A stretch of DNA of 64,000 nt from NCBI GenBank assembly GCA_002296655.1, contig DBIN01000047.1, positions 53,021 through 117,020 on the forward strand, in the 5' to 3' direction. Numbering within the stretch: position 1 is the stretch's first letter; each line of letters opens with the position of its first letter. The notes below the pieces were generated by a model. It was not told where the DNA came from. It saw nothing but the letters and a program-made list of their open reading frames with translations, and did no database searches. The DNA comes from Acinetobacter sp. UBA801 (GTDB lineage Bacteria; Pseudomonadota; Gammaproteobacteria; Pseudomonadales; Moraxellaceae). Shown piece after piece: positions 27,522 to 35,900 of this stretch. The position numbers and the translations under genes were made by a program.

Positions 27522-30043
27522 GAGCTGAATGTAGAGAACAAGTTGCAAAAGCATTAGGAAAAAAAAGACTCAGTGCAGCTGATAGTAATCGCATTTCATC
27601 ACTGTATATTCGAGCACAAAATACGTTGGCTAGAACTGATGCAGATTGGATTTTCAAAAGTCCTGCTGAGCGTGCGGAAGCCATTGCTCAGAAAACAGCT
27701 TCAGATCTCGCCGTACAGATTGCCAAGAATAATCAAAATATTGCCAGAGATGCTGTCATTAAGGCGCAGGTGCAGAATGAAATTTATAACCATCCTAAAT
27801 TAAATCCAGTTCAGGCTTTAATGCGGAAAATTGCATACTTCTCAGATCAAAGTGGTATCCAATCTATAGAGAAGCAATCTCAAGCCTTACACAGTCGATG
27901 GATGTCATTGGTTGCTGATGTATTCACTAAGACTCAAGAGCGCTTTGGAATGTCAGTGAACAAGGCAATGACTGACGATATTATCCGAGTCATGTTTGGT
28001 GGCAAGTCTGATAATCCAGAAATAACAGCAATGGCCAAAGATGTGAGCACCGTCCTAGAGGAAATGCGGTTAGCTTTTAACCGTGCTGGTGGGAATATCA
28101 AAAAGCTCGATAACTTCGGTTTTATGACTTCACACGATCAAAAGAAGGTTGCCTTAACCGATCAATCCGAATGGGTGAATGATGCATTGGCAGGACTGGA
28201 TCGGAATCAATATGTCAAAGAGACCGGTGAACTGATGGATGAGCTGGAACTTAAATCCATGCTCGAGGATATTTACAAGACCATTTCAACCAACGGCGCT
28301 AATAAAGATTTATCGGTACTGAATAAACAGGCTAAAACAGGTGCATCGCCTGTAGGTGGTCGTTCGAAAATGGCAAATCGTCATCAGGAATCACGTGCTT
28401 TGCATTTCAAGGATGGTGATGCATGGCTGGCATATCAAAAGAAATATGGAACTTATGATGAAGCAGGCTTTCATGAGATTCTGAAAAATCATACTCAGCG
28501 TATGAGTACTGAAGTAGCAATGATGCAGAATCTTGGTTCCAATCCTCGCCATACATTTGAGTCGCTATTGGATGAAGCCAAGATCAAACTAAAAGCAGAT
28601 CCACAGAACGGCATGAAACACGGTGAGATTGATAAGCAGGCTCATCGTGCCATGTCGATGTACAACACTTTGGATGCTAATACCCGAGCAATTGATTCAA
28701 CTCTGGGGAATGTTATGGGTGGTCTTCGTGCCTTAATGGTTTCATCTAAATTGGGTGGCACCACATTAACGACCTTTGGTGATCATGCCAGCATGAAGAA
28801 AGTAGCCAATATGCTGGGCTTGTCTTATACCAAATCCATTCTTCCTGAATACATGAAGCAATTGAAACAGGGTGCTGCACGCGATGAAGCATTGCGATTT
28901 GGTTTAGGTATTAGTGAAATGGCTGGTTCCATGACACGGTTTGGTGATGCTGATATTGTTAGTAGTGCTACCAAGTCAGGTCGATTTAACGCAAGGATGC
29001 AGGCGTTTGCTGCAATGACTATGAAAGTGTCAGGATTAAACGCCGTCACTGCTGGAGCGAAACGAGCGCTTAATTTGGTGCACATGAATAAGCTTGCTGA
29101 AATGACTCGTAAAACAGATTGGAAAGATCTCGGTGCTGATGATCTAAAGATTCTACAAGGGAATGGTATTACTGAGCGTGATTGGCAGTTATGGCAGCAG
29201 CTGGAGCCAAGTAAGCGTGAAGATGGAACCGCTGTATTAACTCAGAATGATTTCTTTAACGCGCCAGATGATGTGATTAAGCAGTTTTTACCATTGGATA
29301 AGCAGGACAATGCTAATGCGATTGCTGATTTTCGCTACAAGGCTGCAATGAAGTATCAGACGCATATCTTTAACGAAGAGTCTGTGGCAATTATTGAAGC
29401 TGGTGTACGGGAGCGTAGCATTATCAATTTAGGTGAGGCTGGTACTATTCAAGGGGAATTAGGGCGTACATTATTTCAGTTTAAGGGCTTTCCATTGGCT
29501 TATATGTTCCGTATTGGTCACCGTGCCTTTGCCCAAGGAGATATTAAGAGCAGAGTGACGTTCCTGGCTTCGCTATTAGCTTATCAAACTTTAGCAGGGG
29601 CATTGATCGTTCAGACTCAGAACTTGGCCAATGGTAAGAATCCAGAGCCTGTATTTACTATTGATTTCTTTGGCAAATCTATGCTCAAAGGTGGTGGGCT
29701 TTCCTTCTTGGGCGATATTATGTCTGCGCTTTCAGATCCTACTGGTAGAAGTGCATCCGACTTTATCAGCGGACCACTATTAGGCCAGAGCATGAAGTTG
29801 GGTATGCTGCTGACTGGTATGGGGAATAACATCATTGAGGGAAAAGAATCTACCCGGATGATGGAAGTAGCTAATACCCTTAAGAGTAATATTCCATTGC
29901 AGAATCTTTGGTACAGTAAGCTGGTCGTAGATCGAATGCTGTATTCCAAAATGCAGAATATGATTGATCCTGATTATTTACCAAGAACACAGCAGCGCCT
30001 GGAGAACCTAGGTAATAGTTACTGGTGGGATTTATCGGAATAA
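27518..30043 (+). CDS. Phage ejection-type protein 3
   Basis: An 841-residue protein, helical, overlapping the previous gene by ATGA. The segment near residues 640-700 (INLGEAGTIQGELGRTLFQF followed by KGFPLAYMFRIGHRAF) is conserved in large internal proteins of podophages and prophages as I know them, and is followed by a hydrophobic helix (TFLASLLAYQTLAGALIVQT). Together with the two upstream genes it forms a complete three-protein ejection module. It ends at a strong terminator. No head or tail genes accompany it. Confidence 0.66.
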   Translation: MRAECREQVAKALGKKRLSAADSNRISSLYIRAQNTLARTDADWIFKSPAERAEAIAQKTASDLAVQIAKNNQNIARDAVIKAQVQNEIYNHPKLNPVQALMRKIAYFSDQSGIQSIEKQSQALHSRWMSLVADVFTKTQERFGMSVNKAMTDDIIRVMFGGKSDNPEITAMAKDVSTVLEEMRLAFNRAGGNIKKLDNFGFMTSHDQKKVALTDQSEWVNDALAGLDRNQYVKETGELMDELELKSMLEDIYKTISTNGANKDLSVLNKQAKTGASPVGGRSKMANRHQESRALHFKDGDAWLAYQKKYGTYDEAGFHEILKNHTQRMSTEVAMMQNLGSNPRHTFESLLDEAKIKLKADPQNGMKHGEIDKQAHRAMSMYNTLDANTRAIDSTLGNVMGGLRALMVSSKLGGTTLTTFGDHASMKKVANMLGLSYTKSILPEYMKQLKQGAARDEALRFGLGISEMAGSMTRFGDADIVSSATKSGRFNARMQAFAAMTMKVSGLNAVTAGAKRALNLVHMNKLAEMTRKTDWKDLGADDLKILQGNGITERDWQLWQQLEPSKREDGTAVLTQNDFFNAPDDVIKQFLPLDKQDNANAIADFRYKAAMKYQTHIFNEESVAIIEAGVRERSIINLGEAGTIQGELGRTLFQFKGFPLAYMFRIGHRAFAQGDIKSRVTFLASLLAYQTLAGALIVQTQNLANGKNPEPVFTIDFFGKSMLKGGGLSFLGDIMSALSDPTGRSASDFISGPLLGQSMKLGMLLTGMGNNIIEGKESTRMMEVANTLKSNIPLQNLWYSKLVVDRMLYSKMQNMIDPDYLPRTQQRLENLGNSYWWDLSE

Positions 30044-30047
30044 AATT

Positions 30048-30068
30048 AGGAGCTTCGGCTCCTTTTTT
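30048..30068 (+). terminator. Terminator after the ejection-protein operon
   Basis: AGGAGC pairs with GCTCCT around a TTCG tetraloop, followed by six T residues. Confidence 0.9.
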
Positions 30069-30145
30069 AATTTTTAGATTATGTTATACAAGTGTGTACG
30101 AAGGTGGCTTAAATTTATAACTATCGAATTCTAAAGGGACATCGT

Positions 30146-30706
30146 GTGAAAATTAGTATTGCTTTGCTATCAATAGTCTTTTGCTCAACAGTTTATTCCA
30201 GTGAAAATATGATCAGTCCAGATATGCAAAAATATTTAATTCAAGACGGTTCAGTATTTACCGATTATAAAAATACTAAAAATAAAATTACTTATGCTTA
30301 TATTGGGTTACAGGACAATCTGTTTTGGTACATGGGGTGCTCCAAAACAATCATTAAAGGTTTGCCAACTGTAGATTGCTTAATCCTATCCAAAGATAAT
30401 CGTTTTGCTATGCATGTTGCTCCAGAAGGAACGATGGTTCTTTTTGATAGAGAAAATTTTGTTAAGTCTAATAAATATTTATTTGAAGTAAATTATCGTA
30501 TAGATGGAAAGCCAATGCAGACATTGCCTAGCACCATTATTACACCTTCGGCTAAAACAAATAGTTTTATAGCGAGCTTATTAAAAGCAAATCGCTTTAA
30601 CTATTCAATCAAATCAGATAATAAATATGCATCATATAAGTATGATTTGAAGGGGTTAGATTTGGTCTATGGATTAGCAAAAGAAATTGTTGAATTAAAT
30701 AATTAG
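30146..30706 (+). CDS. Exported hypothetical protein
   Basis: A 186-residue protein with a signal peptide (MKISIALLSIVFCSTVYS, cleavage probably before SENM). The mature part has two cysteines close together (MGCSKTIIKGLPTVDC), which could form a disulfide in the periplasm. The start is GTG with AAAGGGA upstream. It lies between the ejection operon and a second exported protein, 10 bases upstream of that one. No family is recognised; it may be a superinfection or lysogenic-conversion factor, which is inference. Confidence 0.68.
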   Translation: MKISIALLSIVFCSTVYSSENMISPDMQKYLIQDGSVFTDYKNTKNKITYAYIGLQDNLFWYMGCSKTIIKGLPTVDCLILSKDNRFAMHVAPEGTMVLFDRENFVKSNKYLFEVNYRIDGKPMQTLPSTIITPSAKTNSFIASLLKANRFNYSIKSDNKYASYKYDLKGLDLVYGLAKEIVELNN

Positions 30707-30716
30707 GAACTGATGC

Positions 30717-31145
30717 ATGAAAAGACTACTTGGGCTAATGACATATCTATGCAGTTCTATTGTTATGGCCACTCCAATTACACTTCAACATTCTAAGACC
30801 AGCTATGTGAACTCTGGGATCTGTTCCGCAGTGGTGGATGTAACGATCCATGATTTTCTTGGAACCTATGACAAACTGTATTTAGACCTTGTGGCAAAGG
30901 ATAAAGCCGGTAGAGTGCAGGGGACTTCAGAGAATGTAATAACTTACGGCGATATACAAAACCTCCAAGGTAAAGCATTTGGTAATGTCTTTATCGAATC
31001 AGAGACTATGTGTGCAGCTGATCGTACCTGGACAGTTCAAGTTAAGCGCGCCGTCTTGGTTGTGGATGGCCAAAGAGAGGATTTGTTGAAGGCAAAAAAA
31101 GTTCATATCGATGACTTTCAGCCTATGAAGTTTAAAATTAATTAA
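30717..31145 (+). CDS. Exported small protein, possibly IrmA-like
   Basis: A 142-residue protein with a signal peptide ending at about VMATP. The mature part has NSGICSAVVDVTI and SETMCAADRTW, two cysteines likely to be bonded, in a beta-rich fold. The overall pattern recalls IrmA-family proteins, but I am not certain. It is the second gene of a two-gene unit with the preceding exported protein. Confidence 0.6.
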   Translation: MKRLLGLMTYLCSSIVMATPITLQHSKTSYVNSGICSAVVDVTIHDFLGTYDKLYLDLVAKDKAGRVQGTSENVITYGDIQNLQGKAFGNVFIESETMCAADRTWTVQVKRAVLVVDGQREDLLKAKKVHIDDFQPMKFKIN

Positions 31146-31755
31146 GTTTATATGTATTCGATTACGGCAGGTGTTCTTTATTACATGCTTAATAGTGATA
31201 GATTTTGCAAGTCTCAAATTTCGAGAACTGATTAAGCCAGTGTTAATGATTATTTGAATAGAAAACCTGAAACATTGATCAAATAATGCTCACATCTACC
31301 GTTACTCAGGAAAAGTTATGTTCAATACATACAAAGGCCCATGTTCAATACATACTTTTTTGAGCTTTTTTTCATGTTCGATACATACTTTTTCGGGTTC
31401 TGTTACACGGGAATTTTAAAAGTGTTACACGGGAATTTGAAAACCGTTACACAACCAAGTGAAATATTTTGCTAAATATTTGTCTGTAATAATGTCAAAA
31501 CAAAATAACTAAACTACAGCTACTTATAGCTAAAAATAGCTAAATCTTGTCAATAGTTTTATCTGGTTATTTTTTTATTTATAGCTTTTTACTATCAAAA
31601 TTTAATTGATAGTTTTACGATATAGTCAAGATTTAAACGACTAAGAGATGCTTATATTTACAATATTATTTAGAGAAAAATTATATAAATTGGTTGCTGT
31701 GAATGTATGATTTAATTTTTAAATTAATTCTAATTTTTAGGGTATCTAACTTAAA
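31146..31755. promoter_or_regulatory. 610-base non-coding region with two sets of direct repeats
   Basis: No gene is recognised. The region holds two repeat families (see 31318-31452) and a very AT-rich part (31480-31740) that should contain the promoter of the three-gene operon starting at 31756. The minus strand is open for about 37 codons through the repeats (for example KVCIEHEKKLKKVCIEHG), which may be a trace of a lost coding region. Confidence 0.55.
31318..31452 (+). repeat. Iteron-like repeats: ATGTTC(A/G)ATACATAC x3 and GTTACACGGGAATTT x2.5
   Basis: ATGTTCAATACATAC starts at 31318 and 31341, and ATGTTCGATACATAC at 31374. GTTACACGGGAATTT starts at 31402 and 31424, with a partial GTTACAC at 31446. 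The second set has exact 22-base spacing, two helical turns. They look like binding-site arrays for a replication or partition protein, or a vestige of an O-type gene with internal iterons. Confidence 0.75.
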
Positions 31756-32862
31756 ATGACTGGTGATCAAAAACAAGACACAGATGATGTACGTGAAGTA
31801 ATAGCATCTACTTTGGATATTGCTGAAGAAAGGGCTATGTCTCTGAAAGAGTTTCAAAAAATTTTTAAGACTGTCGGTAGGAACTTAAGTGGTCGAAAAT
31901 TCTCTGACTTACAACAAAAATTATCATCTATCTATGATTTAGAAAAATTAGAAAAGTTACAGGAAAAAATATCAGATACAGTTGATAAGCATATTCTATT
32001 TGATGATAAATTTCTTACCATTTACCAAAGTGTAGAAAATATTACTGAGATTAAGCAAAAATTAGATGCGATTTTTGAAAATTATCAGCCAGATTCTGAG
32101 GCTGAATTACAAGTTAATAAAAGGACTTTTTATCCATTTCAAAAACACGATATCCGTGATGACCTCATAATTTCATATCAATTCTCTCAAGTGCGAGAAT
32201 TAACAGTTAGGCAAGAAATTGACACAGATGATTTAAAAGATAGTATCAGTGGATTATATAGCTCTGTTTTTGGCTTCAAAACTACTGAATTAAGATGTTT
32301 TGATTCAGTCATAATCGATGAGGAGCGTAGTCTATTAATTATTCTAGTAGACTTGGCTAGAGTTATGCCAAGGAATGAACTTAACGTAATTCATAGTAAT
32401 TTTTCTCATTTCATTAAAAGAGAATTAGGCCTAGAAATCATGCAAAAATATAATTTCTTAGCAGCCCCATTAGACTTATTTCCATGCATTCAAGAATTTT
32501 ATGATGAAGCTGTTGATAAGATCAGTGGTGTAACGGAAATTTATTTTACAACTACTGAAGGTACAGCTCATCATGAAAAATTACGTGGGGATAGCGTTGA
32601 TATCAGACAAGTTATATATCATGAGTCTGGTGTTAATGGCTTAAAAAATACAGAAGTTGATGGTGTGAAACTTGATGAAACAATTACACCGTATCGGATT
32701 AGTAAAAAATACTATGATCGAAATATAGAAATTTCATTAAATAGTAGCTATAACGCTTTAAATAATATTAATGGTAGCCATCTTTACAATGCATTTGTAA
32801 TAGGTAGTCGATCTTATGAAGATATTGAATTTGTTCTCAATAAGCTTTTAACATTAAGGTAA
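31756..32862 (+). CDS. Hypothetical protein, first gene of the three-gene nuclease operon
   Basis: A 368-residue protein with no recognised domain. Residues 1-115 are helical and charged with heptad-like spacing (FSDLQQKLSSIYDLEKLEKL); residues 130-368 alternate strands and helices (for example SVIIDEERSLLIILVDLARV). There is no signal peptide, membrane helix, Walker motif or catalytic signature. The next gene starts 7 bases later, and the third overlaps the second, which argues for one functional unit. AT content is high, even within the element. Confidence 0.7.
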   Translation: MTGDQKQDTDDVREVIASTLDIAEERAMSLKEFQKIFKTVGRNLSGRKFSDLQQKLSSIYDLEKLEKLQEKISDTVDKHILFDDKFLTIYQSVENITEIKQKLDAIFENYQPDSEAELQVNKRTFYPFQKHDIRDDLIISYQFSQVRELTVRQEIDTDDLKDSISGLYSSVFGFKTTELRCFDSVIIDEERSLLIILVDLARVMPRNELNVIHSNFSHFIKRELGLEIMQKYNFLAAPLDLFPCIQEFYDEAVDKISGVTEIYFTTTEGTAHHEKLRGDSVDIRQVIYHESGVNGLKNTEVDGVKLDETITPYRISKKYYDRNIEISLNSSYNALNNINGSHLYNAFVIGSRSYEDIEFVLNKLLTLR

Positions 32863-32869
32863 TTTTACA

Positions 32870-33319
32870 ATGACACGCTCTCAATATTTGACAGAGCTAA
32901 AGCAAAGATTGGAAATTCAGTTGAAAGACGTTTCAACTGAAATGCTGAGTGCGTGTCTTAATATGGTTGATTACGTTTCAATTGCCCCTTCTAAGAAAAG
33001 TCATCTAACTTTTGTAGATCTCTACAAGCGTGTAGATCCCTCGACTTCAGAAGATATCTTTTATAGTGCTGTTTTTTTTCTAACAAAAAATAATATCAAT
33101 GTTCTGACTCAAAAGTTTGAGGCTTATAATTTTGCAGTTAATAGGTTCGAAACAGTTGCAGACTTTGATGATGTGAGACAAATCTTAGATTCAATATCTA
33201 CTGGTGAATATATACATCCTTTGAATGGTGATGTATTAACCGCAGAAGAGTTTAACCAGCAGGTATTAACGTATTTCTCCCCATCTCAATTATTTGTGAG
33301 TAATCTACATGCTCACTAA
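32870..33319 (+). CDS. Hypothetical protein, second gene of the nuclease operon
   Basis: A 149-residue protein, acidic and mostly helical, with no known motif. Its 3' end overlaps the start of the nuclease gene by 11 bases, so translation of the two is likely coupled. It could be an adaptor, sensor or inhibitor of the nuclease; this is inference from the arrangement only. Confidence 0.7.
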   Translation: MTRSQYLTELKQRLEIQLKDVSTEMLSACLNMVDYVSIAPSKKSHLTFVDLYKRVDPSTSEDIFYSAVFFLTKNNINVLTQKFEAYNFAVNRFETVADFDDVRQILDSISTGEYIHPLNGDVLTAEEFNQQVLTYFSPSQLFVSNLHAH

Positions 33320-34031
33320 TCCAGGCTTATTAGATCCTAGAGTTATTAAATTGATGACTCGATTAAATCCAAAGTCTTATCAAGAATTTGTAGATTTTCT
33401 TTATTCTGATTTAGATGAAATTTTAAGAGAGATACAGGCTAGTCGAAAGATCATAGCTCAAAAGTATCCTATAAATGATTCAAATAAAGAGGCGCTAAAA
33501 GTATTCGAGGATGATATTAATACTCAAATAGTTAGGGATCTGAAAATCTTAAGTTATGATGCTGCTCATGATAAATTTGAAAATGGTCATGTAGATATTC
33601 ATGTAGAACTAGCAGGCTATCCATATAAATGGTTTGGGGAATCTAAAATATGGAGTGGTGTCACAAAAATTGATGGTGGATTTAAGCAATTATTAGAGGA
33701 TTATTCTACTGGTGAAAAAAATGAAAAATGTGGTGGTGTATTAATTTATGCTGTTAATACTACTTATTCGACAAATAAAATTTTAAAAACATGGTACACA
33801 GAGCTAGAAAGTGCGGGAAAAGATCCAGCTCGTAATACAAATTTGGAAGATCTTGAATTAACTTGGCCAGATAAAGACACTAATCTTTTTTATAGTACGC
33901 AAGTACACCCACACTCTGGTTTGAGTGGATATAAGGTAAGACACTGTGTATTAAATCTAAAGTCTGTTCGTAAGCCTGCAGATAAGGTTAAGCAGCCTAG
34001 GAAGGCTAAGAGTAAAAAGAGCACTTCCTAG
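33309..34031 (+). CDS. Probable PD-(D/E)XK nuclease, third gene of the operon
   Basis: A 240-residue protein. Residues 93-132 show the pattern of restriction-like nucleases: GHVDIHVE with Asp96, then WFGESKIW with Glu111-Ser-Lys113, then a helix with GGFKQLLEDY (Gln127). Asp-15 residues-Glu-X-Lys followed by a Gln helix is the PD-(D/E)XK signature. Residues 65-90 supply the preceding helix. The C-terminus is a strongly basic tail (KVKQPRKAKSKKSTS), suited to DNA binding. It starts inside the upstream gene. No methyltransferase or ATPase gene is adjacent, so it is not a classical restriction system. Confidence 0.72.
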   Translation: MLTNPGLLDPRVIKLMTRLNPKSYQEFVDFLYSDLDEILREIQASRKIIAQKYPINDSNKEALKVFEDDINTQIVRDLKILSYDAAHDKFENGHVDIHVELAGYPYKWFGESKIWSGVTKIDGGFKQLLEDYSTGEKNEKCGGVLIYAVNTTYSTNKILKTWYTELESAGKDPARNTNLEDLELTWPDKDTNLFYSTQVHPHSGLSGYKVRHCVLNLKSVRKPADKVKQPRKAKSKKSTS

Positions 34032-34171
34032 CTAGTTAACATCTGAGCTATAGCAACTGCAGCACATCGGTTCTAATCTCAGTTATTTTCCCGATATGCG
34101 CCGTTTCGGTCTCTCCATTTCTTTTTTGCGCAAGCTGGCCTTGATATGAGTCTTATTAGGTAAATGAGAAA

Positions 34172-34534
34172 TTACAGCAGGTTTAATTGTCCAATTTCAT
34201 ATTTGTAGCTTTGCCATTCACCTTTGCGTGGAATCCTATCTATACCTGTTTCACTTTTCCATAGTTCTATAAATGCTTCGCCGTTCTCAAAGTTTGGCAT
34301 TCCACCTCGTGCCCATTCACTAACTGTAGAGGCATTCGCGACTGGCAAGACAAACGCAATCTTTTCGTGTGTCCAGCCAAGTTTGCAAAGGTCTAAAATC
34401 ATGCGGTTAAAATCAGGGCACTTGTAACCACGCTGTTTTACAATAAATTCTTTAACTTTCTTTTTTGTTCTTAAGTTGATGAATCGAGCAGCTGCTGCCT
34501 TCTGGCTTGTGGTGTAATCAATGCTATGCAACAT
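34172..34534 (-). CDS. Small HTH-like protein, paralog of the one at 21962-22264
   Basis: A 120-residue protein with a basic N-terminal half and the HTH-like segment WTHEKIAFVLPVANASTVSE at about 54-73, shared with the 100-residue protein on the other side of the element. It overlaps the helicase gene by 11 bases and is the last gene of the leftward operon. A role in regulating late or cargo genes of the element is plausible. Confidence 0.72.
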   Translation of the reverse strand: MLHSIDYTTSQKAAAARFINLRTKKKVKEFIVKQRGYKCPDFNRMILDLCKLGWTHEKIAFVLPVANASTVSEWARGGMPNFENGEAFIELWKSETGIDRIPRKGEWQSYKYEIGQLNLL

Positions 34535-35900
34535 TAATTTTTACTCCTTGAATTTCATTAAGTGCTTCAGGATCCAAATTACTAAATTGGCAATATTTTA
34601 GTTGAGCATGCATATATGTTGTACCTGATTCGCCATGACGATTCTTCCCTACGATAGCCTCGGCAATACCTCGGTATTGGGATTCTTTGTTATAAACTTC
34701 GTCCCGGTACAAAAAAATAATTTGGTCGGCATCTTGTTCAATTGCACCTGATTCACGTAGATCCGACATCATTGGTCTTTTGTTTGGTCGCTTCTCTAAC
34801 TCACGATTGAGCTGAGATAAAAGGACAATGACGCAATCAAACTCTTTGGCCATGGCTTTCAGCTCACCGGTAAAATAAGCAATCTTTAAATCCTCCCGGG
34901 CGAATTGCTTTGTTGTCTTCATGATCTGAAGATAATCAACCAGAACCACACCGACAGAGCCATACTGATGTTTTACTTTACGGATAGACTCCCTGATATT
35001 TGCAATAGATGGACGGGAAGTATCATTGATCTGCATTGGTACTTTTTGAAGCATCACAACGGCGTTTGTATATGCTGTAAATTCCTCTTTAGGTAGCAGG
35101 TGAGGGGAATTGCGTACTACTCCAATATCTGCCGGTGCAATCGCGCAACAGAGACGCATAGCGATCTGTTCTTTTGGCATTTCGCCAGACATGATCAGGG
35201 CAGGCTTCTTTTGTATGACTGCTACATTGTTTGCAATGAGCTGGAGCATCGTAGTCTTACCCATCGCGGGCCGTGCAGCCACCACCATTAGACATCCAGG
35301 TTCGACATCACCTAACTTTTTGTCTAAGTCATATATACCGGTCTGGATTCCTTTAATCATCGAATTGCCAGCAAGTGCAGCTTCAATCTTTCGGTGCATC
35401 TCAAGAAATGTATTGGATGCAGCATCATGGATATGAAAAAGGGATTCACTTCCCGATTCAGTATTCAGATCTGCAAAAGCAGTTTGCGCATTCTGGACCA
35501 GCTCACCACGGCTAACAGTTAGGTTTCGAGCCTGACTAATCACTTTCATTGCTTCGGCTTCAACTTGCCGGCATGTAGTAAGATCTTTCAATTTCTCAGC
35601 ATAAGACACCAGATTATAAAAGCTGGAAGGTGCATCACCTAAAATCTGCATAATATACTGCTCACCTCCAGTGGCTTCAGAATAGCTATGCGTTTCTAAC
35701 CACTGGTTTACTAATACGGCGTCATATGGTGAATTCTTCGAATCCAGATCAACCACGGCCTGAAAAATCAGTTTGTGGCGTGTAGCATGGAAATCATCTT
35801 CAGTAAGCAGGTTCTCAACTTGGCTATACGAGTTTGAAACAGTCATCAGTGCTGCAAGTACAGCTTGTTCAATTTGTAGATTATGAATAGGCGTATTCAT
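34524..35900 (-). CDS. DnaB-like replicative helicase
   Basis: A 458-residue hexameric helicase of the phage DnaB type. The N-terminal domain (1-105) has EQAVLAALM and the DDFHATRHKLIFQAV pattern. The RecA core shows Walker A ARPAMGKT (209-216), Walker B VGVVLVDYLQIM, and the segment LLSQLNRELEKRPNKRPMMS followed by DLRESGAIEQDAD, and EAIVGKNRHGESGTT. It overlaps the O-like initiator gene by 4 bases, giving a lambda/P22-style O-DnaB replication pair. Confidence 0.93.
   Translation of the reverse strand: MNTPIHNLQIEQAVLAALMTVSNSYSQVENLLTEDDFHATRHKLIFQAVVDLDSKNSPYDAVLVNQWLETHSYSEATGGEQYIMQILGDAPSSFYNLVSYAEKLKDLTTCRQVEAEAMKVISQARNLTVSRGELVQNAQTAFADLNTESGSESLFHIHDAASNTFLEMHRKIEAALAGNSMIKGIQTGIYDLDKKLGDVEPGCLMVVAARPAMGKTTMLQLIANNVAVIQKKPALIMSGEMPKEQIAMRLCCAIAPADIGVVRNSPHLLPKEEFTAYTNAVVMLQKVPMQINDTSRPSIANIRESIRKVKHQYGSVGVVLVDYLQIMKTTKQFAREDLKIAYFTGELKAMAKEFDCVIVLLSQLNRELEKRPNKRPMMSDLRESGAIEQDADQIIFLYRDEVYNKESQYRGIAEAIVGKNRHGESGTTYMHAQLKYCQFSNLDPEALNEIQGVKINVA

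Noticed and set aside
31318-31452. Repeats considered as a CRISPR array
   Set aside because: Repeats are only about 15 bases, there are two different families, spacing is uneven for the first, and no cas genes are present.
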